Shown here: positions 43,961 to 53,326 of the stretch, piece after piece | Position numbering within the stretch: position 1 is the first letter of the stretch | How the letters are laid out: every line of letters begins with the position of its first letter | Source: Microbacterium sp. LCT-H2 | GTDB taxonomy: Bacteria > Actinomycetota > Actinomycetes > Actinomycetales > Microbacteriaceae | Assembly: GCF_001866135.1 (NCBI RefSeq) | Contig: NZ_MODW01000007.1 | Span: 39,660-103,659 of the forward strand | Direction: 5' to 3' | DNA: 64,000 bases | Translations under genes and position numbers: made by a program | The notes under the pieces: model-generated | What the model saw: only the letters and a program-made list of their open reading frames with translations | What the model was told of the DNA's origin: nothing | The model's database searches: none

Positions 43961-45697
43961 ATGGCCCGATACTGGCCTGAGGCCGACCGAAAGCGCCCCC
44001 GTCTCGGAAAGGCCGGGCTCCTTGTCATCCTCCTGACGGTGCTCGCCGGGTGCGCGGCCGCCGATGACACGCCGTCGCCGTCGCCCTCGCCGTCCAGCGA
44101 AGACCCTGCCGCAATCGCCGACGATGGCCCGAAGGCGCCTGGTGATCGCGAGATCGTACCGCCGGAGGTCCGCACTCGAAACGGCGTCACGCGCGTGCGT
44201 TTCGATCTCGGCAACGTCGCCATCGGGGATCCGCCGCAGCCGGAGGAGTTCATGAGCCCGCTCCGCGGCACTCTCACTCTGCCCGCCCGATCGTCGTCCA
44301 CCCGCGCGCGTCTGATCGTGATCGGCCATCTGCGTGCGGCGACCTGTGCCGATTCGAGCTTCCGCTACCCGTGCGGAGGCGCCGATTCCATCCGCTATGA
44401 CGCCGGGATGGACTACCTCGCCGAGAAGCTCGCCGCCCAGGGTTACGCGGTCCTCGCGCCCGATCTTGCCCCCGTCTTCGTCGGGCAGCTCGCGCGAGGG
44501 GGATCGTACGATCAGACCCGGGCCTGGCGTCGTGTCGTGCTGGACCAGGTGGAGTCGCTGAGTCGTGCGGTTGACCAAAGCGAGGCCAGGAAGCGGCTCG
44601 TCGGATCGGATTCGGAGGCTGACGCCCGGGTCCGAGCGGTGGATACCTCGTCGATCCTCTGGATCGCCCATTCACGGTCGGGGATGATGATTCGCGCCGC
44701 CGCCGAGGAAGCCGCGAAGGCGGGAATCACCACGCGCGGCGCGCTGTATCTCGCGACGGCGCACGACGTCGGCAACAACGAAGGGGAGTCGCTCGATGAC
44801 CCGCCCCTGGACGTCCCCAGCCTCGGGATCGTGGGCGGGCGAGATCGCGATGTCCCCAGCGATTCCGTCCAGTGGGCGGCCGCTCACTTCGGCGTCGATC
44901 GCCGCAGCCCGTTGGCCGTGGCGACGGTCGGCTCGTTCGGCCACACCCAGTTCAACGCGGCCCCGGAGCTCGCCGACGATCGGTTGGACTGCGGGAGCAA
45001 GCCGGCCAGCCCGTCCTGTCCCTCCGGAGAAGAGGCGCGCGCGCTGATGGTCACGACCGCGGTCGGGTGGGCGAAAGCCGTGGATGATGCCTCCTTCCCT
45101 TCGTTCATGACGGATGCGGCCACCGCCGTGCCGTCCGAATGGCTGGGATACCGAGCCGACTGGTTCGTGCATACCCTCGCACCACGACGGGTGCTCGTGG
45201 ACGCCGCACAGGAACCGGCGGCCCGAGCGCTGAAGACCGAAGACGCGAGTGTTCAGCGATGTCGCATCGTCGATCTGATGGAGCCGGTGGCACCGGGAAC
45301 AACTTCCTGCCCGGATGACAGTGATGTCGTGGCCCGCCCGGGTGGCCCCTATCTCCTCGCCGACTGGAAACCCGGAGGCACTCTCTCCGTATCCACGGGT
45401 CAGCCCTCGACAGCCGCCCGGACGGTTGTCCTGCATCTGATGCCGTTCCGGAAGAGTGATCCGGCGGGCGTGCAGCTCGACATCCGCGTCGCATCGAGCC
45501 GGGTGGCACTCGGCTCGGACACCCCGGGGCTTCGCATCCCGGGCGTCGGAGACGACGGCGCGAAGACGACCACCGTCCGCGTTCCCCTCCCCCCGGGCAC
45601 CGCGGGTGCATCGGTAACGCTGGGATCGGACACAAGCGCGGGAGGGGTCTTGATCACCGGGATGGAGCTCGTGACCTCCCCGCCGGGAACGGGCTGA
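43961..45697 (+). CDS. Secreted lipoprotein with alpha/beta-hydrolase-like domain
   Basis: This 578-residue protein has signal LGKAGLLVILLTVLAGC with lipobox LAGC and an Asp/Pro/Ser linker. The hydrolase-like region has LIVIGHLRAATC, YLAEKLAAQGYAVLAPDLAP, the nucleophile-like WIAHSRSGM, and SFGHTQFN as a possible His. A C-terminal beta domain follows. The nucleophile motif A-H-S-R-S varies from GxSxG, so activity is uncertain. ATG at 43961 follows GGAAGGGAGAG. Confidence 0.65.
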   Translation: MARYWPEADRKRPRLGKAGLLVILLTVLAGCAAADDTPSPSPSPSSEDPAAIADDGPKAPGDREIVPPEVRTRNGVTRVRFDLGNVAIGDPPQPEEFMSPLRGTLTLPARSSSTRARLIVIGHLRAATCADSSFRYPCGGADSIRYDAGMDYLAEKLAAQGYAVLAPDLAPVFVGQLARGGSYDQTRAWRRVVLDQVESLSRAVDQSEARKRLVGSDSEADARVRAVDTSSILWIAHSRSGMMIRAAAEEAAKAGITTRGALYLATAHDVGNNEGESLDDPPLDVPSLGIVGGRDRDVPSDSVQWAAAHFGVDRRSPLAVATVGSFGHTQFNAAPELADDRLDCGSKPASPSCPSGEEARALMVTTAVGWAKAVDDASFPSFMTDAATAVPSEWLGYRADWFVHTLAPRRVLVDAAQEPAARALKTEDASVQRCRIVDLMEPVAPGTTSCPDDSDVVARPGGPYLLADWKPGGTLSVSTGQPSTAARTVVLHLMPFRKSDPAGVQLDIRVASSRVALGSDTPGLRIPGVGDDGAKTTTVRVPLPPGTAGASVTLGSDTSAGGVLITGMELVTSPPGTG

Positions 45698-45707
45698 GGC
45701 TGCCCCG

Positions 45708-46796
45708 TCAGTTCCAGCGGCTGAGCATCCAGAAGACCGCGACTCCGATCACCACGAGGATCGGCACCCAGGCGCCCGTGCGCTTGAGGCGCCGACCCTG
45801 CGGCGCGACCCCCGGCGGTGGGGTGATCATCCCGACCGGCGGGGCGAACGGGAGAGCGTGCCCCCCGGGCGTCGCGGCGGCGGCGAGGCGGTCATCGCGC
45901 CACCGCGCCCACTGGTCGAGCTTGGTCAACAGCGCCCCCACCGTCCCGAACAGCCACGCCCAGGTCGCCGGGTCGAGCGTGGAGGCGCGGCGGGGCGTGT
46001 AGAGGAACAGCCAGTCGTCGACGATCTCCACGTCGAGCTGCGCGGCGTTGTCGATGAAGCGCGCCATGATGTCGGGCGAGAAGAGGTAGAGAGCGTCCTG
46101 CTCGTAGCCCTCCGGGCAGTACAGGGTGAAGTGCTGGTCGAAGTCACCCTCGAGGGAGAGACGCTGCGCCCGCCGGAACGAGGCCGGCAGGTTGGAGCCG
46201 AAGCCGTTGTTGCCCTTCGCGTCGAGCACGATGTTCGGCAGCGGCACATCCAGCTTCACCGCCACATAGCCCCACCGATACGTCGTCGAGTTCTTCCCGG
46301 ACTGCACCGTGTACTGGTAGTTGCCGAACTCCACGAACCGCGGACTCGTGCCGCGGACCAGGTCGGTGGCCATGCGCGAGCGGCCGAGGTGGAAGATCAT
46401 GCCGGGGAGCGGCGGATCGTCCACGCGCGGCTCGTACGTCATGCCGTTGGCCTGGGCAAACCGGTGCAGGCGGTACCGGGCGGTGCGCGCGTTGCGGACG
46501 CCCATCCAGATGAGCACGCCCACCCCCGCGGCCACCAGCAGGAGGAGCACGAGGGGGATCGCCGCCGACGCGGGAGAGCCGCTGCTCGCCGCCAGTGCCA
46601 CCACCACGGAGGCGAGGATCGGGAGCAGCACGAGGCCGGCGATCGCCACCGCTACGATGCCGATGATCGACGACACCGTCATGCCTGTCGTCCGGCGGGA
46701 CCGGAGCTCCGCCGCGAAGGCACGCACGGCCGCCGGGTCGACCGGATCGGTGAGCGGGCGTGCATCGAACGACGCCGATGCCTGCGGAGACGTCAC
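45708..46796 (-). CDS. Membrane protein with large cytosolic domain, DUF3137-like
   Basis: This 362-residue protein has two close N-terminal membrane segments (about 40-65 and 75-100), a soluble core (RYRLHRFAQANGMTYEPRVDDPPLPG, YVAVKLDVPLPNIVLDAKGNNGFG, LYCPEGYEQDALYLFSPDIM) and a C-terminal membrane helix. The core recalls DUF3137-type proteins; this is a loose resemblance. GTG at 46796 overlaps the upstream stop (GTGA), so the two genes are coupled. Confidence 0.65.
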   Translation of the reverse strand: MTSPQASASFDARPLTDPVDPAAVRAFAAELRSRRTTGMTVSSIIGIVAVAIAGLVLLPILASVVVALAASSGSPASAAIPLVLLLLVAAGVGVLIWMGVRNARTARYRLHRFAQANGMTYEPRVDDPPLPGMIFHLGRSRMATDLVRGTSPRFVEFGNYQYTVQSGKNSTTYRWGYVAVKLDVPLPNIVLDAKGNNGFGSNLPASFRRAQRLSLEGDFDQHFTLYCPEGYEQDALYLFSPDIMARFIDNAAQLDVEIVDDWLFLYTPRRASTLDPATWAWLFGTVGALLTKLDQWARWRDDRLAAAATPGGHALPFAPPVGMITPPPGVAPQGRRLKRTGAWVPILVVIGVAVFWMLSRWN

Positions 46797-47698
46797 CGGT
46801 TGACCTCGTCGGCGTCCCACGTGAGGTCGGCGCCCTCGCGCAGGGCCTTCGCCTCCAGCCGCTCGTCCGTGCAGATCGCGCGGATGAGGTCGGGCGAGCC
46901 CGCGACGATCGTGGAGTCGTAGTCGATCTCCGAAACCATCACCCAGGCGTGATCGGCGGGCCAGAGGAGGTTCGGACTCTGAGCGGCGGGCGGGAAGCCG
47001 TGCTCCTCGCCGATCCGGTCGCGCCACGGCACGCCGAGCACCCAGTCCGGATCCGCGAAGGCCTGGGCGCCTCCGGAGAACAGCACGTAGTCGCGCCCGG
47101 GGAGCTGCAGCCGGGGCCCTTCGGAGATCTCGCGCGAGAGGATGCCGTCCTGCCAGGTGGGCTTCCGGAAGACGTTGTTGAAGGGGTCGTGCGTGCTGCG
47201 GTCGAGCATCGCCTGATGGTGCGGGTCTTCGGTGAACGTGAGGAAGACACGGGACGGCCCGTCTCCGAAGAAGCCGACCAGACCGCCGAACCCCTCCCAG
47301 AGCGCGACGACCCCTTCGTGCGGCGTCGCGGTGTGGGCGGCGAGGTGTCCGGCCAGGACCGCCACGAGGTCGCTGTCGAGCGCGCCCTCCAGCGGCGCCG
47401 TGAACTCACGGCCGTCCGGAGCGATGCGGGTCCGCCAATCGGCGTCGACGGGAGTGCGCACGATCCGGTGCCACTGCGCCTCCGCGTGCATCGTCGTGCC
47501 GAAGGCGGCGGCGGTGTCCGCCCAGCTGACGCGTACCTCGGAATCCGCCGCCGTGGGACTCTCCCGCACCGTGGCGGGATGGAACACCCGGGCGTACGCG
47601 GGGAAGCCGCGGGGAACGACCGCGTGCATGCTGCCCAGACCGTCGTCGAGGGTCTGGCGCAACCATGCGCCGACGCCGGGGTCTGCGATCCATTCCAT
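46793..47698 (-). CDS. Conserved hypothetical protein, 301 aa
   Basis: I recognise no named family. The protein is soluble, acidic and Trp-rich (MEWIADPGVGAWLRQTL, SWADTAAAFGTTMHAEAQWHR, VALWEGFGGLVGFFG, LFSGGAQAFADPDWVLGVPW). It starts at the ATG at 47698 and is coupled to the membrane protein at 45708-46796. Confidence 0.7.
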   Translation of the reverse strand: MEWIADPGVGAWLRQTLDDGLGSMHAVVPRGFPAYARVFHPATVRESPTAADSEVRVSWADTAAAFGTTMHAEAQWHRIVRTPVDADWRTRIAPDGREFTAPLEGALDSDLVAVLAGHLAAHTATPHEGVVALWEGFGGLVGFFGDGPSRVFLTFTEDPHHQAMLDRSTHDPFNNVFRKPTWQDGILSREISEGPRLQLPGRDYVLFSGGAQAFADPDWVLGVPWRDRIGEEHGFPPAAQSPNLLWPADHAWVMVSEIDYDSTIVAGSPDLIRAICTDERLEAKALREGADLTWDADEVNR

Positions 47699-47776
47699 TG
47701 CACACACGCTACCGGGGGCATGCCCGGCCGGCTGCAAGGCACCGGCGCGGCACGCGCCGCACCGGTGCCGCGTCGC

Positions 47777-48553
47777 TCAGCGGGTGGCGAGGGCGATCAG
47801 GCCGAAGACCTCGCCCTGCGGCCCCTGTACGACGGTAGCGCGTCCGAAGGGGGTGTCCGACACGGGCACCCGCAGCTTCCCGCCCAGCTCCTCGGCACGT
47901 GCAGCGCTGGCGTCGACGTCCCCGGTGGCGAACCAGGTGAGCCAGTGGTCGGGCGCGCCGGCCGGCAGCTCGGCGTCGCGGAGGATGCCGCCGACCTCGG
48001 CACCGTCGCCCGCGCGGGTGAAGGTCGCGTAGACGAACCCCTCGCCGCCGACGTCGCGGTACTCGTAGCCGAAAACGGACGCATAGAAGGCGCGCGCCGC
48101 GACGTCGTCCCTCGCGTGGAGCTCGTTCCACACCAAGGTGCCCGGCTCGTTCACGCGGCCCGCGCCGATGTGGTCGCCCGCCTGCCACAGCCCGAGCGCG
48201 GCGCCACCCGGATCGGCGACGATCGCCATGCGTCCCGAGCTCATCACATCGAACGGCTCCGCGATCACCTGACCGCCGGCCGCGGAGACGGCACGGGCGG
48301 AGGCATCCACGTCGTCCGTGGCGAGGTACGTGGTCCACACGGAGGGCGTACCCGGGTCCTGCTTCGGGCCGATCCCGGCCACGGCGGCCCCGTCGAGGGT
48401 GGCGAGCAGGTAGCCGCCGGACTCCTCTCCGCCGGAGGAGTACTCCCATCCGAAGAGGGCGGCGTAGAAGGCCGTCGCGGCCGTCACGTCGTCCGCGCCC
48501 AGGTCGACCCAGGTGGGCGTCCCGGCCGGCCAGGGATCGGTGCGAATGGTCAT
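47777..48553 (-). CDS. Two-domain VOC-family protein
   Basis: This 258-residue protein is made of two glyoxalase/bleomycin-resistance modules: PTWVDLGADDVTAATAFYAALFGW at the N-terminus and LVWNELHARDDVAARAFYASVFGY in the second half, each ending PxGxxxGLW/I-like. No particular substrate is predicted. The ATG at 48553 follows AAGGAG. Confidence 0.88.
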   Translation of the reverse strand: MTIRTDPWPAGTPTWVDLGADDVTAATAFYAALFGWEYSSGGEESGGYLLATLDGAAVAGIGPKQDPGTPSVWTTYLATDDVDASARAVSAAGGQVIAEPFDVMSSGRMAIVADPGGAALGLWQAGDHIGAGRVNEPGTLVWNELHARDDVAARAFYASVFGYEYRDVGGEGFVYATFTRAGDGAEVGGILRDAELPAGAPDHWLTWFATGDVDASAARAEELGGKLRVPVSDTPFGRATVVQGPQGEVFGLIALATR

Positions 48554-48650
48554 GGGATCTCCTTCTCTCAGGCGCCGTCCGGATCGGGCGCACCGGAGAG
48601 ACGCACGATCAGCCATCTCATTACGCGCGGTCGTCGGATCGGTGATCCCC

Positions 48651-48656
48651 CATAAT
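48651..48656 (+). promoter_or_regulatory. -10 hexamer for a leaderless gene
   Basis: CATAAT, 6 nt, then GTG at 48663. Confidence 0.5.
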
Positions 48657-48662
48657 CGAGGG

Positions 48663-49022
48663 GTGACTGCCACCGCCACCCTCCCCTCCCTCGACGGCCG
48701 ACGCTTCCGCATGGTCTCGTCCACGACCTCCGCCGTCGACCCCGACGCCCCCAGCGTCTTCGAGTACTTCGAACGCGACGGCGCGATCTGGGGCGGCTAC
48801 GAGGGCGACACGGTCACCTTCGGGAAGTTCGTCGGCACGCGCACCGGCGACACGATCTGGGTCTCGTTCGTCCATGTGCTCAAGGCCGACGGCGCTGTGG
48901 TCACCGGCGATGGCGAGAGCGAGCTGGAGCTGACCGCGGACGGCCGCATCCGCCTGGTGGAGCACTACGAGATGCACGGCCTCCCGCAGCTCAGCGTCGT
49001 CGAGGAGATCCCGGCCGCCTGA
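48663..49022 (+). CDS. Hypothetical protein of the N-acetylglutamate synthase-like annotation group
   Basis: This 119-residue beta-rich protein reads SLDGRRFRMVSSTTSAVDPD, FEYFERDGAIWGGYEGDTVTFGKFVG, ELELTADGRIRLVEHYEMHG. Proteins of this pattern are often labelled N-acetylglutamate synthase on weak grounds; no acetyltransferase motif is visible, so the function should be treated as unknown. It is tail-to-tail with the Lrp gene (1-nt gap). Confidence 0.7.
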   Translation: MTATATLPSLDGRRFRMVSSTTSAVDPDAPSVFEYFERDGAIWGGYEGDTVTFGKFVGTRTGDTIWVSFVHVLKADGAVVTGDGESELELTADGRIRLVEHYEMHGLPQLSVVEEIPAA

Positions 49023-49023
49023 C

Positions 49024-49611
49024 TCAGCGCGGCGGGAGCGCATCCCGGCCGGGGGAGGCCGGCGTCCACCGGGTCATCCCCAGCGGCACCTCGGTCTGCC
49101 GCTCGGGCAGGTCTCCGGGAAGCAGGTAGGGCCGCCGGATCACTTCGTCGAGCACGACGACGCTGACCACCGTCCGCACCTCGGGAAGCTGCGCGATGAC
49201 CCCCGTCGAGAACTCGTGCACACCGCTCACGTCGACGGCGCGGATGAGCAGCATCGCATCGTGCTCGCCGGTCGTGATCGCGCACCACTCGACATCCGGC
49301 ATCTCGATGATCCGCTCCCGGAACGAGGCCCAGGCCTGCGGCATCACCGTCACGAAGACGAGGGCCCCGATCGACAGCCCCGCCTTGGCCTGATCCACGC
49401 GGGCGCTGAATCCGGTGATGACGCCGTCGTGCACGAGCGACTCGACCCGCGTGTACGCACTGGCCCGGGAGATGCCGACCTTCTCGGCCAGCGCGGCGAT
49501 CGAGACGCGACCGTTATCGCGCAGCACATCGAGGATTCTGTACGCCGTCTCATCCAAGGGGGCGGCACTTCGTCCAGATTGCTTCGACGGATCCGCGTCC
49601 TTGCTGGACAT
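49024..49611 (-). CDS. Lrp/AsnC-family regulator
   Basis: This 195-residue protein has the HTH AYRILDVLRDNGRVSIAALAEKVG and SRASAYTRVESLVHDGVITGF, then a ligand-sensing ferredoxin-like domain (GALVFVTVMPQAWASFRERI, VEWCAITTGEHDAMLLIRA). It is divergent from the ABC importer and is its likely regulator, responding to an amino acid or peptide. ATG at 49611 has GAGGAG. Confidence 0.9.
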   Translation of the reverse strand: MSSKDADPSKQSGRSAAPLDETAYRILDVLRDNGRVSIAALAEKVGISRASAYTRVESLVHDGVITGFSARVDQAKAGLSIGALVFVTVMPQAWASFRERIIEMPDVEWCAITTGEHDAMLLIRAVDVSGVHEFSTGVIAQLPEVRTVVSVVVLDEVIRRPYLLPGDLPERQTEVPLGMTRWTPASPGRDALPPR

Positions 49612-49692
49612 ATTGCTCCTCACATCCGAGCTTCACGACAATGCGTGCCTGTGTGACGCGCACTTGCTGGACACATCGTCGCATATGATGCG
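49601..49692. promoter_or_regulatory. Candidate Lrp-type control region of the ABC importer
   Basis: TTGCTGGACA occurs at 49601-49610 and again at 49664-49673, 63 bp apart (six helical turns), followed by the palindrome CGCATATGATGCG at 49680-49692. Phased sites suit an Lrp-type octamer. Confidence 0.45.
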
Positions 49693-49762
49693 AATCTGAT
49701 CCCCGGTCGTCCACATCGGTGGCGGCCGCACCCGAATGTACTCCTCGCCCTTGGAGGCCCTG

Positions 49763-51346
49763 ATGTCGTCACGCCGTATCACGCCGGTCATCGCGCTCGG
49801 AGCCGTCGCGCTCCTGGCGCTCGCAGGTTGCTCGGGAGGGAACTCCGCGAACAACTCCGAGTCGTCCCAGGGATCCGACTCCCTCGTCATCGACACCGCG
49901 TTCTCGATCGAGACGACCGACCCGGGTCACACGTACGACCCGACCGGCAACATGATCGCGAAGGCGCTGTACGAGACCCTCGTCGACTTCGAGGGATCCG
50001 ACGTCTCCACTCCGGTCCCCGGCCTCGCGTCGTGGGAGCAGAACGACGAGGCGACCGAGTTCACCTTCACGCTCGAAGGCGACCGCGTGTTCTCCGACGG
50101 CTCGCCCATCGAGGCGAAGGACGTCGTGTTCTCGCTGCAGCGGATCCAGGGGATGGCGGACGCCAAGCCCAACTTCCTGCTCGGCGGCCTGACGATCGAG
50201 GAGGTCGACGACAAGACCATCCGCTTCACCTCGGAGACCCCGCTGCTGCAGCTCCCCGCGATCCTCGCGAACCCGGCGCTCGGCATCGTCAACGCCGACG
50301 TCGTCATGGAGAACGGCGGGAGCACCGACGGCTCGGACAGCGCCCAGGGCTTCCTCGACGGCGAGTCCGCCGGCTCCGGCCCGTTCGTGCTGGACACCCT
50401 CGACCTCAGCTCGCAGGTCGTGCTCACGCGCAACGACGAGTACAACGGCGACGAGGAGTCGGCCTACAGCCGCGTCGTCGTGCGCAACGTCTCGGAGAGC
50501 GCGACCCAGCTCGCCAACCTCAAGGGCGGCGACTCGATGGTCGCGATGGACCTCAACGGCGACCAGGTCGCCGGTCTCGGCGATGACATCAGCGTCGACT
50601 CGGTCCCGTCCGGCCAGACCATCTTCCTGCTGCTCAACCAGGGCGAGGCCGGCGGTGACCTCGCGAACGTGAAGATCGCGGAGGCCATCCGCTACGCGCT
50701 CGACTACGACGCGCTGCTCGAGCTCGCCGGTGCCGGCGCCGTCCAGGCGACCGGCGTCATCCCGCCCGGGTTCGAGGGCGCCCTCGACAGCGGCGTGAAA
50801 CAGGACCTCGACAAGGCGAAGGCCGCGCTGGAGGAGGCCGGGTACACCGGTCAGACCCTCAAACTCCAGTTCCCGAACGACTACCCGGTCGGCGGCGTGG
50901 AGTTCACCCCGCTCGCGGAGCGCATCCAGGCGCAGCTCGAGGACGCTGGCATCGCCGTCGACCTGGCTCCGGCACCGTTCGCGACCGAGCTCGACGCGTA
51001 CGTCAACGGCACCGAGGGCTTCGGCCTGTGGTTCTGGGGTCCGGACTACGCCGACTCCGCGAACTTCCTGCCCTTCGCCCCGGGTCTGAAGGTCGGTCTC
51101 CGCGCCGGCTGGGCGGCCGAGGCCAACCCGGAGATCGCGGGCATCGCCGCCGGTGCGGCCGCCGCGACCGACGCCGAGCAGCGCACCGAGGCCTTCACCG
51201 AGTTCGCCGAGGCCATGCAGGCCGAGGGCCCGTTCGTGCCGCTGATCGTCCCCGGTCGCAACATCTCCTCCGCCTCCAGCGTGTCCGGCGCCGTCTACAA
51301 CTCCGTGTGGGAGATGGACATCGCCGAGATCCAGCCGGCCGGCTGA
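49763..51346 (+). CDS. ABC importer substrate-binding lipoprotein, family 5
   Basis: This 527-residue protein has signal and lipobox PVIALGAVALLALAGC, then the family 5 (peptide/nickel/opine) pattern: YDPTGNMIAKALYETLVDFE, VFSDGSPIEAKDVVFSLQRI, GSGPFVLDTLDLSSQVVLTR, IAEAIRYALDYDALLELAGAG. ATG at 49763 is chosen for its GGAGG. It is the first gene of a full importer; the ligand could be peptides, opines or an amino-acid derivative. Confidence 0.92.
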   Translation: MSSRRITPVIALGAVALLALAGCSGGNSANNSESSQGSDSLVIDTAFSIETTDPGHTYDPTGNMIAKALYETLVDFEGSDVSTPVPGLASWEQNDEATEFTFTLEGDRVFSDGSPIEAKDVVFSLQRIQGMADAKPNFLLGGLTIEEVDDKTIRFTSETPLLQLPAILANPALGIVNADVVMENGGSTDGSDSAQGFLDGESAGSGPFVLDTLDLSSQVVLTRNDEYNGDEESAYSRVVVRNVSESATQLANLKGGDSMVAMDLNGDQVAGLGDDISVDSVPSGQTIFLLLNQGEAGGDLANVKIAEAIRYALDYDALLELAGAGAVQATGVIPPGFEGALDSGVKQDLDKAKAALEEAGYTGQTLKLQFPNDYPVGGVEFTPLAERIQAQLEDAGIAVDLAPAPFATELDAYVNGTEGFGLWFWGPDYADSANFLPFAPGLKVGLRAGWAAEANPEIAGIAAGAAAATDAEQRTEAFTEFAEAMQAEGPFVPLIVPGRNISSASSVSGAVYNSVWEMDIAEIQPAG

Positions 51347-51356
51347 GCGGATCACC

Positions 51357-52418
51357 ATGACGACAGTGGCCGTGCAGAGGCAGGCGCAGCGGCGCCGCTC
51401 GCCTCTCGTCGGATACCTGCTGCGGCGGGCCGGGACCTCTCTGCTCCTGTTGGTGGGCGTGACCATCGTCACGTTCGCGCTCACCAACCTGGTGCCGGGA
51501 GACCCGGTCTCGGCCGCGCTCGGTGAGGGCGCGTCGCAGAACCCCGCGACGCGCGAGGCGTTCATCAAGGCGAACGGACTCGACCAGCCACTGTTCGTGC
51601 AGTACTTCATCTACATGGGGAACCTGCTCCGCGGGGACCTCGGCACGTCGCTGGTGACCGGACGCCCGGTCACCAGCGCCCTCGCCACCGCCGTGCCCGC
51701 GACGATCGAGATCGCGATCGGCGCGATCATCGTCAGCCTCGCGGTCAGCATCGTGCTCGGCACTCTGGCCGCCTACCGCCGCGGACTCGTCACCGACCAG
51801 GTCATCCGCGTCGTGACGCTCGTCGGGCTCAGCGTCCCGACCTTCTGGCTCGCGCTGGTCAGCTTCTACGTGTTCTTCCTGGAGCTGCGGATCGCCCCGG
51901 GTTCCGGACGCATCTCGCCGTCGATCACCCCGCCGCCCCGCGTGACCGGGCTCTACACGGTCGACTACCTCCTCAACGGCGACGCGGTCGGCTTCTTCGA
52001 CGCCCTCGCACACCTCGCACTGCCGGTCATGGTGCTCTCGCTCGTGACCATCGGACTGCTCACCCGCTTCATCCGCACCTCGGTGCTCGAGGTCCTCGGC
52101 AGCGACTACGTGCGCGCGGCACGTGCCAAGGGCCTGCCGGCCATGCGCGTCATCCTCGACTACGTGCTGCGTGGAGCATCGCTCCCGATCCTCACGGTGG
52201 TGGGTGTCGCGTTCGGGGCCCTGCTCTCCGGAACCGTGCTCGTCGAGTCGGTGTTCGCCTGGCCGGGGCTGGGCACCTACGCCTACAACTCCGCCGCGAA
52301 CCTCGACCTGCCCGGCATCATGGGCGTGGGTCTCGTGGTCGGTGTCATCTACCTCCTCATCAACTTCATCGTGGACCTGCTCTACGGCGTGCTCGACCCG
52401 AGAGTGAGGATCGCATGA
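51357..52418 (+). CDS. ABC importer permease, DppB type
   Basis: This 353-residue permease has six membrane segments, the DppB lead LLRRAGTSLLLLVGVTIVTFALTNLVPGDPV, and the EAA loop VLGSDYVRAARAKGLPAMRVILDYVLRGA. The ATG lies 10 nt after the binding-protein stop. Confidence 0.93.
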   Translation: MTTVAVQRQAQRRRSPLVGYLLRRAGTSLLLLVGVTIVTFALTNLVPGDPVSAALGEGASQNPATREAFIKANGLDQPLFVQYFIYMGNLLRGDLGTSLVTGRPVTSALATAVPATIEIAIGAIIVSLAVSIVLGTLAAYRRGLVTDQVIRVVTLVGLSVPTFWLALVSFYVFFLELRIAPGSGRISPSITPPPRVTGLYTVDYLLNGDAVGFFDALAHLALPVMVLSLVTIGLLTRFIRTSVLEVLGSDYVRAARAKGLPAMRVILDYVLRGASLPILTVVGVAFGALLSGTVLVESVFAWPGLGTYAYNSAANLDLPGIMGVGLVVGVIYLLINFIVDLLYGVLDPRVRIA

Positions 52419-53326
52419 GCCGCATCGCCGCAGCGACCCCCGCCGGACGCTTCCGCTTCCGCTGGCCGCGCGCCTGGCGCACCCCGCTCGGCATCATCGG
52501 CACCGTCATCGCCGGTGCCTGGATCATCGTCGCCTTCACCGCGCAGTGGTGGGTGCCCTATCCGCCGAACGCGCAGGTGCTGCCCCGTCTGCAGCCGCCG
52601 GGCATCGACACGATCCTCGGTACCGACGGCAACGGCCGCGACATCTTCTCCCGGTTGATGACCGGCGCGACGGTGAGTCTGCCGCTCGCGCTCATGCTCG
52701 TGATCGCCGCCCTCATCATCGGCACCCTCGTCGGCGCGGTCGCCGGGTACTTCGGGCGCGCCGTCGACGAGACACTCATGCGCATCACCGACCTCTTCAT
52801 GGCGTTCCCGACCGTGATCCTCGCCATGGTGGTCGCGGCCTCGCTCGGCCCCTCGCTGTTCAACGCCGTCATCGCCGCGATCGTGGTCTCGTGGCCGCAG
52901 TACGCCCGTGTCACCCGCAGCATCGTGCTCGGTCTCCGCGGGCAGAACTATGTGATCGCGGGCCGCCTGCTCGGGCACTCGCCGCTGCGCACGCTCTTCG
53001 TCGACATCCTGCCGAACATCGCCGGCCCGGTCCTCGTGCTCGCGACGCTCGACATCGGCGCGGCGATCCTGCTCCTCTCGGGGCTCTCCTTCCTCGGTCT
53101 CGGCGCGCAGCCGCCGACGGCGGAGTGGGGGTCGATGATCTCCGGGGCGATGCAGAACTTCGACGCCTGGTGGCTCGGAGTCTTCCCCGGCCTCGCGATC
53201 CTCACCGTGGTGCTCGCGTTCAACTTCCTCGGCGACGCGATGCGCGACGTGCTCGACCCGACCGCCGAGATCACACACGAGAAGCAGGCGGAGCACACCG
53301 CCTCCGCGACGGGGGTGCCCGCATGA
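52415..53326 (+). CDS. ABC importer permease, DppC type
   Basis: This 303-residue permease has ILGTDGNGRDIFSRLMTGATVSL, a DppC hallmark, and the EAA loop IVLGLRGQNYVIAGRLLGHSPLRTLFVDIL. It overlaps both neighbours by 4 nt, so the operon is coupled. Confidence 0.93.
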   Translation: MSRIAAATPAGRFRFRWPRAWRTPLGIIGTVIAGAWIIVAFTAQWWVPYPPNAQVLPRLQPPGIDTILGTDGNGRDIFSRLMTGATVSLPLALMLVIAALIIGTLVGAVAGYFGRAVDETLMRITDLFMAFPTVILAMVVAASLGPSLFNAVIAAIVVSWPQYARVTRSIVLGLRGQNYVIAGRLLGHSPLRTLFVDILPNIAGPVLVLATLDIGAAILLLSGLSFLGLGAQPPTAEWGSMISGAMQNFDAWWLGVFPGLAILTVVLAFNFLGDAMRDVLDPTAEITHEKQAEHTASATGVPA

